NCBI RefSeq assembly: GCF_026262505.1
Contig: NC_067204.1
Span: forward strand, 2,513,797-2,577,796
DNA length: 64,000 nucleotides
DNA from: Trichomonas vaginalis G3
Taxonomy: Eukaryota > Parabasalia > Trichomonadida > Trichomonadidae
Direction: 5' to 3'
Shown: positions 37,369 to 50,097 of the stretch, one piece after another
Layout of the letters: every line of letters begins with the position of its first letter
Numbering within the stretch: position 1 is the stretch's first letter
Notes under the pieces: model-generated
What the model was told of the DNA's origin: nothing
Seen by the model: the letters and a program-made list of their open reading frames with translations, nothing else
Database searches by the model: none
Made by a program: the position numbers and the translations under genes

Positions 37369-38301
37369 TTAGTTACAAGGCTGTATTTCGAACTCAGGAT
37401 TTGGGTTTAAGTCCTTTGTCCATTTAGGACCCTGGTCCCAAATTGATTTTGGAGTAGGTTTTCCACCGAAAAGATCTTTAAAAGCTGTATGAACCCATAC
37501 TGTGTTGTATTCTTCTATTGCGTGAGGTAAAAATTCTCTTATTTCGATAAAATCTGGGCGAACCGAAAAGATTGTTTGCCAAAAACGTTCTATTTTACCA
37601 TTTAACTGTGGTGTGTAAGGTTCTGTCCGATGGTGTTGAATGCCATTTACTTGAAGAACGTTTTTGAAGTCCTTTCCTCTAAATTCGCATCCATTATCTG
37701 TCAAAAGTTCGTATGGAATAATTTTGATAGAGTCGATAGCATTTTGTAAAGCTTTTGAAGTTGATTTCATTGTTTTATCGGGAAGAATTTCGTAATAAAT
37801 ACAAAAACGAGATCTGTCATCGATAAAGGCAATTAAATGATAAGTATGCTTGGTACCATTTGTCTCTTCTTTGAAGCTTTTTAAATCAGTATGCCATTGC
37901 TGATTTACGTATTGGGAAACATACTGATTTGGATGTTCATCAATTTTTTCTGGATCTCGCCGAAATTTGAAAAGATTCTCTTTTTCGTATAATTTAAGCA
38001 TATCGTGAAATGAAACTGTGTCATCATGTATGTAACTCTCTAAAACTTTTTTATAACCTAGATTGTACTTAGCTTTTATTTCGTGAATGGTTGGTAACAA
38101 ATCTGTTCTAAGAGGAGTTTCTGGTCTTCCGAGCTTTTTTGGATTTAAACCAAGTTCTTGCCATTTTAATAATAATTTTTTTCTACCTATGTGCAAATCT
38201 TTTGCAACTTGGTCTGCTGTCTTTTTGCCAATAGAATATTCAAGATATGCCGTAATATAAATCTGATTTTCATTTGGCAGATCCACTTCTTGTCTTTCCA
38301 T
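37369..38301 (-). CDS. IS481/IS3-like integrase-type DDE transposase
   Basis: The intact protein is 310 aa. The N-terminal 90 residues form a helix-turn-helix-type region (KTADQVAKDLHIGRKKLL). The integrase core has a first aspartate in WHTDLKSF, a second in LTDNGCEF and a glutamate in PQLNGKIERFW, giving D-35-E spacing. The layout resembles bacterial IS481/IS3-type transposases. It is unrelated to the Maverick integrase, which lacks the HTH region. It lies in host DNA with no recognisable inverted repeats nearby. It may be a domesticated or recently inserted transposase gene; transfer from bacteria is possible but not shown. Confidence 0.85.
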   Translation of the reverse strand: MERQEVDLPNENQIYITAYLEYSIGKKTADQVAKDLHIGRKKLLLKWQELGLNPKKLGRPETPLRTDLLPTIHEIKAKYNLGYKKVLESYIHDDTVSFHDMLKLYEKENLFKFRRDPEKIDEHPNQYVSQYVNQQWHTDLKSFKEETNGTKHTYHLIAFIDDRSRFCIYYEILPDKTMKSTSKALQNAIDSIKIIPYELLTDNGCEFRGKDFKNVLQVNGIQHHRTEPYTPQLNGKIERFWQTIFSVRPDFIEIREFLPHAIEEYNTVWVHTAFKDLFGGKPTPKSIWDQGPKWTKDLNPNPEFEIQPCN

Positions 38302-38420
38302 TTTTTTGAATCAATTTATACAAATAAACTTATAAAACACAAAATTATTATTTTATAATATAATTCTTAGATAATACATCCGATATGTAAAGTGTCAAAA
38401 ATGAATTGAACCGAATTTTC

Positions 38421-38987
38421 ATGCATTACACAATGGATAAAGATATTCTCCAAAAAGAGCATCAACATATTAATTCCGAATTGAAGAATCAAGTAGATTT
38501 CAAAATATCTAAATTAGAAGTTACTGATAAGCAAAAAACTGTTGAAAGAGTGATTAATCAAATTAACAATCCCACATTTGATTTGTCTCAGATTAAAAAG
38601 AATTCAGACAAGAATAGAATTAAGCTAGTTGGTTTGTGGGCTCATTTATTAGATGAATATCGACAATCAATGAATACTCAAGATATTCCACAGTTAATAA
38701 CTATTAAATTAAGAATGAAAACATTAATAGAGGAAATCAGTAGAAAGACTAGTTATTCCAAAAATAAAATATATGAGATTTTGGAATCTATTCAACTAAA
38801 GCAAGCACTCAGGACAAAAATAAAAGAATATAAAACATCCAAGACATTGACAGTAACTGAGTTACCAAAAGAGTTCAAATCAAATCAAACAAAAAGAACA
38901 ATTTTGGCTCGATCAAATTCTGTTCCAAAAATTTTCTTTTACTTCGATACAACACCGTGTATCAGAAATTGGGGAGAAGCTTCCTAA
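38421..38987 (+). CDS. Hypothetical 188-aa helical protein
   Basis: From the ATG at 38421 the frame reads MHYTMDKDILQKEHQHINSE and continues to SNSVPKIFFYFDTTPCIRNW. It is mostly helical and charged, with no domain that I recognise. It is divergent from the transposase, with 119 bases between starts. It could be an accessory protein of the same mobile element or an unrelated host gene. A mini frame ATGAATTGA precedes it at 38401. Confidence 0.5.
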   Translation: MHYTMDKDILQKEHQHINSELKNQVDFKISKLEVTDKQKTVERVINQINNPTFDLSQIKKNSDKNRIKLVGLWAHLLDEYRQSMNTQDIPQLITIKLRMKTLIEEISRKTSYSKNKIYEILESIQLKQALRTKIKEYKTSKTLTVTELPKEFKSNQTKRTILARSNSVPKIFFYFDTTPCIRNWGEAS

Positions 38988-39743
38988 ACTTTTTCATCCC
39001 ATAAATATGGTTATTATCTGGAATAAAGAGTTAAGCGTCATATGTCACTTTTTGTACTAAGGAAACATCGACTTTATGCGTTATGACTTTTCGATGAGGA
39101 AACAAGTGTTCACGTATTATAAACTTCCTTATTCCAATAAACCGACCCTAAACATAATTAATTCTAAGCATGATAATGGTCTCTTTTCTATGATAACCAA
39201 ATCAATTTGGTTATCATAGTAAAGCACCAAAAACTGGAATAGGAATAACCGCACTTAAACAGGAATAGGCAGTGTGGAAACTAGAGAAGACTCAACTGAT
39301 TTTTTAAGCAACTCTTCTTGCCGATTCAAATCTGCTTTGCTAATCATTGTATATTACTATATTCTGATTAGGATACTTTAACGCTTGATGCATGCACACC
39401 ATTCTTTTAGCTGATTTCTAAAATACAATCTTCTATTAACTTTGAAATTTCTTCAAAAGTTATAGTAATTCCATAGTTCATTCGTAAAATGTTATTAAAT
39501 AGCTCTGACTATTCCTTTGCACGCAAAATGAGGTAGTATTTTTTGAATTTTTTACTCAAAATAAAACAAAATCTACCCAATTTTATACCACTAAAGCCTA
39601 TATTGACACACATATATATAAATCTCTATTGTTATAAGATAAATTTGAAAAAATAAATTTTTTTCCTAAAATGTAAAATTATACTTGTATTCAAAGAAAG
39701 TAGATCGTTTATAAGGAAGGTATTATATATTTGGGGAGAAAAT
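38988..39743. other. Non-coding host segment with one palindrome
   Basis: No gene is seen. A perfect palindrome CTATGATAACCAAAT-CA and its reverse lies at 39188-39219 (15-bp arms). The rest is AT-rich and ends directly at copy C. Confidence 0.55.
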
Positions 39744-39792
39744 AAAAAAAAAAGTTAATGGGGCTTCCAGGGGCTGCGCCCCTTCTAGCCCC
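39744..39792. repeat. Terminal inverted repeat of copy C, capsid end
   Basis: Outer arms GGGGCT (39760-39765) and AGCCCC (39787-39792) enclose the inner hairpin GGGGC-TGC-GCCCC (39770-39782), the same form as the right end of copy B. The tip is GTTAAT instead of GGTAGT. Confidence 0.85.
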
Positions 39793-40090
39793 TAAGAAAT
39801 TTTGCCCAAGACCCAAGAGGAGGACCGAACCCCAGCCGACCAGCCGTTGACTTTTTTGTAGAGCACTCAAAATAGTATAACTTTGTCCGGACAAGTAAGG
39901 GTCTATCGTCGCTACAGGAAAAGTTACGGGCGTTCCAAGGAAGTATACTTTGAGAAGCCTTTTCTCCTTATAGAATGAGATAGGACGGTTATTTTACAAA
40001 ACTGACAACACTTTGACCGAGTAGTTTTTGTGCTGAACAAATAGTGTCATATAAACATCTGTCAAAAACCGCTTTTTAACTTCACTTAAA
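39793..40090. other. Subterminal non-coding region of copy C
   Basis: Like 36431-36729 reversed, with palindrome TTGTCCGGACAA at 39883-39894. It ends with TTTTTAACTTCACTTAAA before the ATG of the large internal protein. Confidence 0.7.
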
Positions 40091-43000
40091 ATGCCACGTA
40101 AGCTACGTAAGAATATACGTAAGAGGAAGGGAGCATTGAAACACAATAGTAAAACTGACACCACAACAACAGTTGCAACAACAAATGATGAATGACCCCA
40201 CTATGTTGCAACAAATGTCAAGCAACCCTATGCTTTTAAGCCGAGTTATTGGTGCACAGAGTGGAGGTTTAAGAGCGGCACTTTTAGCGAAAATGGCAGG
40301 CTATGGTGGAGCTGCAGACGGAACAGCTTATAACCCTCAAAGTCAAATGAATTTGAGTTCACTCAAAAATCAAATAACAGATGTCAAAAAGTCAAACATA
40401 GACATACAGAAACAAATAAGTGAAAACGAAAAGAAACTAGAATATGACAGACACACAAAGAAACTCAATGAGTTAAACGTAGAGAAAAAGAAGAAAGAAG
40501 AACAACTGAAAGAACTAAGTACAGAGGAATATGCGAAAAAGTGTCAGAAAAAGCAGCAGAAGTAGCAAAAATGGAACAAGATGTTATAAATTTGAAAAAC
40601 CATACTACTCAATATAAAGTACTGAAAGATGAAGAAATAAAACAAAAAGCCCTGAAGACATATATGGATAGCGATGAGTATAAAAAAGAAGTTGAAGCAA
40701 ATGTAAAGGCAGAAAAACTTTTACAGTTGCAAAACCAAACCGTACAGTATGAAAACTTAGCACAAGAAAGTAAAAATAACGACGCAGCCATGCAAAAGGC
40801 AATGAAAAGCGCAGAATATATAAAAGCTAATAATGACTGGTTAGATGCCCAAGCCAACGCTAAAGCAGCCCAACTTATAGGGTCAATAAGGACAAAAATA
40901 CAAGCGGATGAAGACAGTTCAAATGAAGCTTTAATGAATGCTGACTTTAAGAACGCCTTCGAAGCTCTTCATAGTAAGGTGAAACTAGTGAACGACTTCT
41001 CATCTGGAAAGAAACTGAAGTCTGAAGGTTTCGACAACGAGTTAAGAGAAGTAGCACAAAATATGACGAAAATAACAGATGCAGCAACGAGACAGGCAGT
41101 TCAAAGTGCCTATGACGCCGTTAGAGCAACTGTTGTGGAAAGTCAAGAAAAAGAGTTACAACAGACCAAAACAGACCTAGTAAATGCTTTCTTAAGAACG
41201 AAAAGTCAGGTAGGACATTATGCTGCAGATGGAACATATGTGCCAGCTGGTGGAACTTATATACCACCAAACCCTCCAAGAGAAGCACCTGCACCAGGAC
41301 TACCTAAAACATTTACATCGTCACATGGACACAGACACAGGCATGCACCAAAACCAACACAACAACCAACACAACAACCAACAGTTCAAAACACTGCACC
41401 ACAACCAACAGTTCAAAACACTGCACAGCAACCAACAGTTCAAAATCCAGCACCACAACCAACAGTTCAAAATCCAGCACCACAAACAGAGCAAGGACAT
41501 AAAAGAAGTAGAGAACAAGGAAACCAAGAATTCTTAAAAATGCTTAAGGAAAATTATGGTTACCCAGATACTCTTGACTTTAGTGACAGATATAAAGAAG
41601 CTATTAGAAAGTTCAAGGAAGGAAATACTGACCCGAACCTATTTAGCTTTATGGTTCAGCACCAAATGGGATATAATTTCAAACCTGGAAAATACAAGCT
41701 CGCTAAGGGATATGATTTAATAGCATATCATCCAAATGACATGAATGAATTTACTCCGAGATATTTGGTGTCAGAGATAAATGATAATTCAACTATCTTC
41801 ATGAAACGCGTAAAAAATAGAGACGGAACGAAAGAAGAAAGGGTTATGAATGCGGATGACTTAAATAGGGAACTTGTTAAAAACGGTCTCGGAATATATG
41901 AAATGCCAGCAGATGAGGTACAAGAAACTCCACAGGAAGAAGTTCAGATACAACCAGACATGGAAGAAATAGTTCAGCAACAACAGCTAGAAGAGCCTGA
42001 AGGAAACAAACAAGTCCCTCCTTTGGAAACTAACTTCACAGAACTAGATGAAGATTTGGAACAGCCGAAAAATCTTGACCCTCAACAAGAGTATGCGGAG
42101 AATATGGAATCTTTCCAAGAGTCTAAGAAAAATTCAGCTGACATAGTAGAAGAATATCGAAAAATGTTCGCCGACATACAAAAGACTCCAACATCAGATG
42201 AAAATATTCAGCATAGAATGGAAGAACTGAAAGAAAGTGTACGCAAATACAACAATCCTTTTTACTTACGACCATATAACGTTCAATCTTTGGCTGAACT
42301 CGGTGAAAATAAAAGGTTAAATTTCAACAAAACATATAGAAATGAAACATTGTTTAAAGTTCATTCAGAACCTAACCAATATGGAAACAAACCTACTTTT
42401 GTTTCTGCAGACTATGGAACTACAATGAGATGGGGTCATAAAGCTAATCCGGATAGGTGGTTCATAAACTTACAACCACAATTCCAAGAAGTTGTAGACG
42501 CAATGGAAGTGAATGGTGAACCAGATATAGCTGGTATTTTCAGCGGCTTTAATGCCATTGAAAGATATGAAACATGCAGATATTTTGGACCAGTATGAAA
42601 TGAACATGGCTGATGGAATATAACACCTGACGTTCTAGAACATTTATCTCAAAGAACTACACAGAACCATAGAGATGGTATATTTGGTGAAGAGTTTAGA
42701 AAGAAAGTTAGGAGATAGAAGGAAGAGAACCTATTGTACATGACCTTGCAAACGAAAGTTTACAAAATGTCATAAAAACTTACTTTGCAGACAATGAACT
42801 GAGAAGGATGAATATTTAAGAAAACTCAAATGGACAGTACCAAATGAAATGTTAGTATTGAAAAACATGTTCCTTGACAAAATAAAACCAACTACAGAAA
42901 TAAATGACGCAAGACTGAAACATTGGGTAAAAGCTTTCCCATTCACAAAAGATATTATTGGTAACATGGAAAGAAAACCAGAATGCTACAAAATATATTT

Positions 43001-43398
43001 GGAAACGAGCTTATTCCATATGGACAAGCTCTGTTTGAAGAGCTTGAACCGGAAACTCAGGAAAGAGTCATGCAAACAATACGCGAAGACTCAAATACAA
43101 ACTATGACAAAATCTTTCTAGGATATAGGTTACCTGAGATGGGCGACCAGAGCCCAAAGGCAAAAAGGACATGGGAAATTTAAACATACTAGAACATGAG
43201 GCAAAGATGCAACAACTTGAAGCAGAGGCAGTTACCAAAAAGCGAACACCAAAGAAGAAGAGAAGAGTAGAACAAAGTGAAAGTAGTGAAGAAGTAACTT
43301 ATCTAGTGAAAGTAGTGGCAATGAAGGAAAAAGAAGAGTTAAAAACTCAGTCAGGAAGAAAGTAAAGCTTGGTCCGATGGTTCTATTATGACACATAA
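40091..43398 (+). pseudogene. Large internal protein of about 1,100 aa, frameshifted (copy C)
   Basis: Copy C is open from 40541 to 42540 and joins the coiled-coil, proline-rich and acidic regions in one frame, proving that they form a single gene. Breaks occur near 40142 (two bases lost), 40540 (one A lost), 42545, 42618, 42715, 42985 and 43185. Domains are as described for copy A. The repeat units read PTVQNTAPQ, PTVQNTAQQ and PTVQNPAPQ. Confidence 0.75.
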
Positions 43399-43428
43399 AT
43401 CCAACTATTCTATATTTACCCATATGAA

Positions 43429-45031
43429 ATGTACGCCGCTCAGAATATAACGCCAACAGTTTTGGATGCCATGAACGGAAATGTTTCCGAATGTATAACG
43501 AATGCGACAATGCCATTAGAAGGTCAAAATAGTTCCTGAACTTACGAATATACAACTGCTGTTTCTTATGGAAACGTAGGTGAGTTTGGAGAAGGTTCTT
43601 CAACAACAGTAGATATTGCTTGCGACAGGTTTCATATTATTTCTATTGACAACTCATTCTTATACGTGGAACAAGACATTGAAATAAAACCTTCTGCCAA
43701 GTTGTCTGACAAGAAAGGTTGCAATGGAATTTTCTATGTCGGATACCAATATGCTCCAGAAGTTTTCATGGGATATAAGATATATTCTAACTCTGACTTA
43801 GTTCAAACAGTAACATGGGCAAACTATGAATGGTTCGCTTTGAGAAACTCAGTACAACCACAAGCTAGAGAACAAACAGACCAGTATGCAAATATTGAGA
43901 AAATAAGAAGACTTGACCCTAACGTTCCAGGAGTTTATGTTAACCTTTCTGGTTCAGATGGAACTGCTGCCACTAAAGTAAAACTGAAACTTAGAGTTCC
44001 TTTGTCATCTTTCCTCATCTTCAGGTTTTTAAGATACTTGCCAAACTGGGCAGGAAAAATTTCTATCGAACTTACTCCAAGCAAAAATAACTTAGTCATT
44101 GCACCAACACAAGACCCATTCACTCTTACAGACGTAAAGGGAACAAATCAAACATCATTCGCCGAATTTTGCAAAGACAAAGTTGACTTAGACTTTGGTT
44201 TCTCAAACTTCAACAATGAAGTAAACTATTATTTCAATGCTGCTGGAACTGCTTGGGACCCAGTTAAGTTTACATGCGAAAAGTTTGAATGCAAGAGAAT
44301 AGAAAGCAGACTTGCAGTCTATATGTTGGACCCAGATATTTCAAATGCTTTAGCTGCCAAATATATTGCAGTTCCACTTATGTTCCCTATACACCAAATA
44401 TCTGTCAAAGACTTTGCAGGTGAAGTTGGAAACCAAAGTGCTGACCCAGGTGCAAGAACAGATATTGCTTTAACAACTGCAATGAAACATGCAGATACTA
44501 TGTTTGTACTGTTCAGACGAACTATAAATGACTATTCTTGTTTCTACAACCCCGGTATTAAATATCATATAAACATAGATGGCAAATATTATCCAAGAGA
44601 AGAATATTCTACAGTTGAGGATATGAGGTCATACAACTTGACATTAGATGCTATGAACTTTAACAACAACTTCACAACAACCATTAACCCTGAAATGCAA
44701 AGTTCTATTATGCCATATGTGAAAGTATGGACTCATACAGGAGGTCAAAAAACTCAATATACAAATGGAGACCGTTCAAACTTTGGCTTGGCATTCCATT
44801 TGCTGACTCAGAAGACTTTATGGGTGGTATTTCAACTGTTGGTACTGTACAAATACAATATACTGGTGACAGAGACGGTCCAGATGAACTGAGAGCAAAG
44901 AAGTTTACAAAACCAATAGCACTTTTCACGGAAGATGCTCTTTTGAAGATTCGTTCGATGAAACCTGCTGGGGCTCCTCAGATTGGCATAACGACAGCTT
45001 CCATCGAGCAGATTTGGCAGCAGGTCAGTAA
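43429..45031 (+). pseudogene. Major capsid protein candidate (copy C, best preserved)
   Basis: A 408-codon open stretch (43666-44785 plus) shows the core: GCNGIFYVGYQYAPEVFMG, SSFLIFRFLRYLPNWAGK, a variable loop near 44115-44172 (FTLTDVKGTNQTSFAEF), FNAAGTAWDPVKFTCEKF and ADTMFVLFRRT. Two disruptions near 43494-43530 break the N-terminus, and base losses near 44783 and 45014 break the C-terminus. Size (about 533 aa), beta-rich character and position next to penton-like and ATPase genes support the capsid assignment; a structural prediction would be decisive. Confidence 0.75.
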
Positions 45032-45344
45032 GTTGTTCTTGAACTGACTTCTCTCCGTCAAATATTGACAGTACGCCAGTTTTGACATAATATTGTAAGA
45101 TAAACTTACCTTTAGAAATATCTGTAAGTTTTGAAGTTATATTTTTGTCTGCTTCAAGAACTTTCACCATTTCAGTTATACCAACTTTCTTTGCTTTATG
45201 AAAATATTTAGGTTCAGCAAAGACTGCTATTCTATAACATTTTCCATTGTTTGTGTAAAGAACTATTCTGTCAATGTATTTGTATTGTTTGTGAGTATAA
45301 ACTTTGTTCTGCTTCAATTCAATAAGATATCCGAATACGTCCAT
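44926..45344 (-). pseudogene. 139-aa protein overlapping the capsid gene end, one frameshift (copy C)
   Basis: This is the copy C version of 31154-31573. One base is missing near 45014 within the part that overlaps the capsid gene, so the same loss damages both genes. Confidence 0.6.
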
Positions 45345-45362
45345 CTTTTTATTCTAAGTAAA

Positions 45363-45940
45363 ATGTCATTTCCGAAAAATAGAAGCGTGAGTGTTCAAAA
45401 GGTTTAATGGCGGTGGCAGATGTGAAGTTAAATTCACCAAACTCAAACAAACAGTCAAAGTGTTATTGTCAATGTCAAAGACAGAGATGTTGAAGTGGGG
45501 AAACCATACGAAGACGAAGATGGTATAACAATTGTTCCTGTAAAGAACCAACATATCCTGAAGTTAGCAGAGACTTAAGTTCTGTTGCAGATATTCGAAA
45601 CGACTACCAACAACTGAAAGACAAACTTCAAACTCAGGAGAAGATTTGTCAAGCTTTAAGTATAATGTTAAACTTGGTCGAACACAACCCTGTAAAAGTG
45701 AACTCATATGTCATTGCACCTCATGAAGTTTTGAAAGAACTATTGAAACTTTTGACAGAGGCAGACGATATAAACATCAAAGAAATAGAACCCGACATTA
45801 GTTGCTGTGGTGTTTCATATAATGTCATTGACAAGATATACGTTATGAAAGGAGGTGAAACGTTGAACTTAAAGTATAGTTTCCCAGACGTCATAAAAAT
45901 ATTTGACGACCACAACATTTCATTAAAATTTATTTGCTAA
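45363..45940 (+). pseudogene. 193-aa protein MSFPKNRS, frameshifted (copy C)
   Basis: This is the copy C version of 4571-5152, with base changes near 45395, 45440 and 45545. The C-terminal 91 codons are intact. Confidence 0.65.
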
Positions 45941-45946
45941 GTAAAA

Positions 45947-46176
45947 ATGTCAAAACTTCTTGAAAGATGTTTGAAGAAAAATAATATAGACTTTATTTCA
46001 TGTAAAGGACTTTCACACTTTTGAACGATATGAAAGTCCCTGTTTTGTTTGTTCGTGTAGACAAAGGAAAGTTCTATGTCTTTACAAAATATTTGAACTT
46101 CTTAGACAGAGAACTTCAAGAAACGCCATGTGAAAGTTTAGATGAAGTTCTTCTCCACTTTCAGAAAAACTTTTAA
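45947..46176 (+). pseudogene. Small 76-aa protein gene, one frameshift (copy C)
   Basis: This is the copy C version of 4335-4564. An A is missing near 46012, whereas the base missing in copy A is present. It ends HFQKNF and TAA, followed within 10 bases by the penton-like start. Confidence 0.55.
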
Positions 46177-46186
46177 ATATATATAA

Positions 46187-46983
46187 ATGGCAGAAGATAT
46201 AATGGTTTATACTATTACGACTAAAAACCCTGAGTCATATAATTCTATAACAACAAACTTACAAAGTCCTCAAGGACGATATTGTAAACTAACCTTAAAC
46301 ACAATGACGACTAAAGCCTGTTTTGCTCTTTTGACACCAGAAGACTTTATTGTTGTGAATGGTAAAAAATACTCCTTTGAAGATACTTACTCAGATATAC
46401 CACCAACAGGTTTTGTTGACTTATTTAATACTTTAAGTACAGGTGTAACATTGCTGCAACTAGAGCAGGTTTCATTATGTTTGGATGTCCGACTGAGTTT
46501 ACTATAAACGATATGAGCTATAATACAAAACTTATTTCTGGTTTTTACTACCAACAGTTTCCTATAACAGGAAAAGGTGTCATACAAGGAATGTCTATTC
46601 CATTGACATTAACACACCAATCTTTATATATTGTTTCAAACTTAGGTTAAAGTGTTATTCGAATGTCGACAGAAACTATTATGACCAAAGATACTTATGC
46701 GTATAAACAATACTTTCTCTGCTGGTTTGCCTATTGTTCATTCGAATGCAGAATTTTCAACCTTAGTGAACTCAAACACTTTGGCAAGTATAACGTTGAC
46801 ATTAGTTGACGCAAACTTTGTTCCTGTAAAACTTTTATGTCCTATGTATTTGTCAATGACGGCAGAAAGTTTCGAATTGGAAGATGCAACTGCGTGAAAG
46901 TATTGTATTACAAGAACAACTTCAACAACAAATAGCTCAAGAAACAACAAATGCACACAAATGCAACAACAAAGTAAGAATAA
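46187..46983 (+). pseudogene. Penton-like minor capsid protein, frameshifted (copy C)
   Basis: This is the copy C version of 3519-4324. The first 85 codons are intact. Base changes near 46450, 46615, 46650, 46690 and 46893 break the rest. The stretch ASITLTLVDANFVPVKLL is present at about 46787-46840. Confidence 0.6.
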
Positions 46984-47012
46984 AAAAAAATATTTTTTTT
47001 TATTTTATAAAA

Positions 47013-48240
47013 ATGTACAGAATAGATGTTTCAGATTTTTATGACTTCCAAGCATTCAGAAATATGTGTCCATTTCGAGACTATAACAAAGCAGTCGAGA
47101 ATTTGAAACGTTAGTCATTTATGTCGACTCTGCCCCGAATGTTATGTTATGAAAGAATGGATGTAGTCTTTAACAAACCTAAAGCGACAATAGTTTCAGA
47201 ACAAGAATGTAGACAGAAACTTAAGAAATAAAAGTTGTACAAGTTGGCATGAAGATGTTAGATGCTTGGGATATCTTATTGTCAAGTTAGAAGATTTTTC
47301 AGTTCGTGGTATAAAGTTCTATACACCTTCTCCAAACTTCTATTCTATCTTCACTGGATATAAATATGAACAAGTAGAATGGAAAGAAAATATTATAGAA
47401 GCTTGGTTAGACCATGTCAAAGAAATTATATGCAATGGAAACGAAAAGAGTCTATGAGTATATCTTATTGTTGGTTTGCAAACATCTTACAACATCCAAG
47501 TGCTAAAAATGAAACTGCTCTCATTATAATTGGAAAACAAGGAACTGTAAGAACACATTCTTTACAGATATTTTGTGCAAACTGTTAGAGGGCTATTCGA
47601 ATCCGAATATGACAAACTTAGAAAACATCTGTGGCAGTTTAACTCCTCAATAGAGAATATGAAACTTATAGTTTGCAATGAACTTCAAAGTATAGATACA
47701 ACAAAAGTTTTGAACTCAGATGCTTTGAAGAGTCTTATAACAGACAAAGTTGGAGTTGTTGAAAGAAAGTATAAAGACCAAAGAGTTTGTGAAAATGTTG
47801 CAAACTTCATTATGGTTTCAAACAATGCTGTTCCGATGAAGTTAGAAAGTTCTGACAGAAGATATGTAGTTGTCAGAACGTCAGAAGCTCATATGCAAGA
47901 TACAGAATATTTGACGACTTAGCAGAAACTTTGACATCTGACTTTTTACAACCATTTGTTCTCATATTTTATGACATTAGATATTTCAAAGTTCAATCCA
48001 AGACAAATTCCACATACCGAAGAGAGACAAACATTGTTAGAGAGCAAAAAGAGTGTATATGAACGTTCATAGATGAAACTGACTTTGAGTGTTTAGATGA
48101 AAGTCATTGTACGATTCGTATAAACAATATTGTCAAGAATATGGTTATATGACAGCGTCTAAACGAACATTCTTGGCAAATGTCAAAAGTCTTTTAGACG
48201 TACAGAATGGTGTATATACAAAAAAAATTTTTATGAGTAA
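47013..48240 (+). pseudogene. SF3 helicase, multiply frameshifted (copy C)
   Basis: This is the copy C version of 2255-3490. At least six indels break it (near 47112, 47135, 47228, 47275, 47548 and 47911). Motif C (FIMVSNN) and the SSDRRYVVV arginine are readable within 47575-47922. Confidence 0.85.
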
Positions 48241-48275
48241 ATTTTAAAAAAAATATTTTTTATCCGATAGAAAAG

Positions 48276-48694
48276 ATGGCAAAATTCATCTCAGTAAACA
48301 AGTACATGTCAGGACTTAAAAGAAACTAGACCCATTCACATATTTGAATGTTTACTTCTACCATTTTGAAAAGTCTTCATTCAGCAAAGTTTGGAACATC
48401 GAACCAGTTAAGTTTGCTATTGTGACTAAAAATGGTGCGAAATTTGAAGACTTAGACATAGAAGGTTTGTTAGCAGTCAAAGAAAGTTTTGACAGAAGGA
48501 TTTCAAACCTTAAAGAAGGCAAAGCATACAAAACTTGTTATACCTTATGAACCAAAGAAAGCAGACGACTATGAATATTATGAGTCTAAGATAGTTGAAG
48601 TTCAAGGTAAATTGGGTAAAAAGATTTTAGAGTCTAGCCAGTGTTTACTCCTAAAGAGGAAGAGAACATTGACATTGACCCAGAAATGTTCTAA
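48276..48694 (+). pseudogene. 139-aa acidic-tailed protein, frameshifted (copy C)
   Basis: This is the copy C version of 1799-2218, with breaks near 48320, 48530 and 48640. The acidic end is still legible in another frame. Confidence 0.55.
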
Positions 48695-48710
48695 AAATAA
48701 AATTTTATTT

Positions 48711-49167
48711 TTACATGTCAAATTTCTTTTCTCTGGAACTGGTTCAGGTTCTTTCTTCTCTTCTTCTACTTTCTTTTCTTTCTTTTTCTCTCTTTCTTCT
48801 TTTCTGGTGGAGTTATGTCAAACTTCTCAGAACCATATTTTTGTAAAAGTTCTTTGTCCTTTAATAGCTCTTCTATTCTTGTTTTCTATTTCATCTTCAA
48901 GAAACAGCGCATGTGTCTTCTTTGCATTCTAGAACTTTTGTTGGACTTCATCTTTCCAATCGCGTCATCTCTGTCAACAAGTCTGTCATTGACAAATTTT
49001 TTAAGACTCGTTCTTGCTTAATGTTTTATGGTTCTTGTCATATTCCCAGAAACAGAACTTTAGAACAAATTCACCTTTCTTGTTTACACTTGTAAGATTT
49101 TATGGTCGACAGATGTTTTGCTGTCGAAAAGCTTGTCTCGAATATAGATAGCGAAATCGCTAGACAT
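48711..49167 (-). pseudogene. 150-aa K/E-tailed protein, frameshifted (copy C)
   Basis: This is the copy C version of 1330-1782. It is the most decayed gene of the element, with many indels and substitutions across its length, unlike its neighbours. Confidence 0.6.
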
Positions 49168-49203
49168 TTTCTAAAAGATAAAAATTTTAATTTTCTAAAA
49201 AAT

Positions 49204-50078
49204 ATGTTAGAAAAAAGTTTGCTGACATTGACAAGAAATTTGAGAATGTTTTAAATAAGAACAAGAGGAAGTTAGAAAATGCTCAGATAAAACCTATACA
49301 TGACAAGTTCTTATTTGCTCAGAATGGTATAACAGGTCTAATTGCACCACCTGGGTCGGGTAAGACTTTCACTTATCTTAAAATGGCTGCACAACAACAA
49401 GAACTAGATGAGAAGAACCCATTCTATGAGTTAGTAGTCATTTGTAGTACTTCTGGTCAATTTGACCAAACCGTCAATTCGTTCAAAGATATTATAAAGA
49501 AGTCTAAGTTAGTATGTATAAAGGATACTGAGTTGTTAGATTGGATAAAGAAGTACCAAAGAAGAGTTTTGAAGTATAATGCTATAAATGAGTATATAAA
49601 TTCTAAGTTTAAAGACCCAAATGAGGAAATGCAGAGAATATTAGAGAAGAAACACTTCAGAAACAAACAGAAAGAGATAGAATACATTTCGAAGAAATTG
49701 CAATCTTACGATTGGAAGACTTACCCTCATAGATGTCTTCTTATCTTAGATGACTTTGCTTCTCATCCTTTGTTAAAGAACAGAGAACAAGACATGTGTC
49801 GAATTCTTAAGAAGCTCAGACACTTTAACATCTCAGTTGTCATTTGTGTACAGACAGCAAAGAGTTTAAGTAAGGATGTTAAAAGAATACTGACTGACAT
49901 TATACTTTTCCCCGGATTGTCCGAAGACGATTTCATGGAGCTTATGAAAGAGTCCATGGCAGGTAAGTTTGACAGACATGAACTATGGGAGAAGTACAAA
50001 GTCATACAAGACCCTCATACTTCTTTCAGAATTCATATCTACGCGAACAAAGTTCAAATTGTAAAAAGTCAAGCTTGA
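49204..50078 (+). pseudogene. Packaging ATPase, N-terminal frameshift (copy C)
   Basis: One A is missing in an A-run at about 49210-49216, just after the start codon; everything downstream, including Walker A and B, is open to TGA at 50078. Its 3' end holds AGTCAAGCTTGAAAAAT, repeated at 50471-50487. Confidence 0.8.
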
Positions 50079-50097
50079 AAAATGTAAGTGTTTAGTC

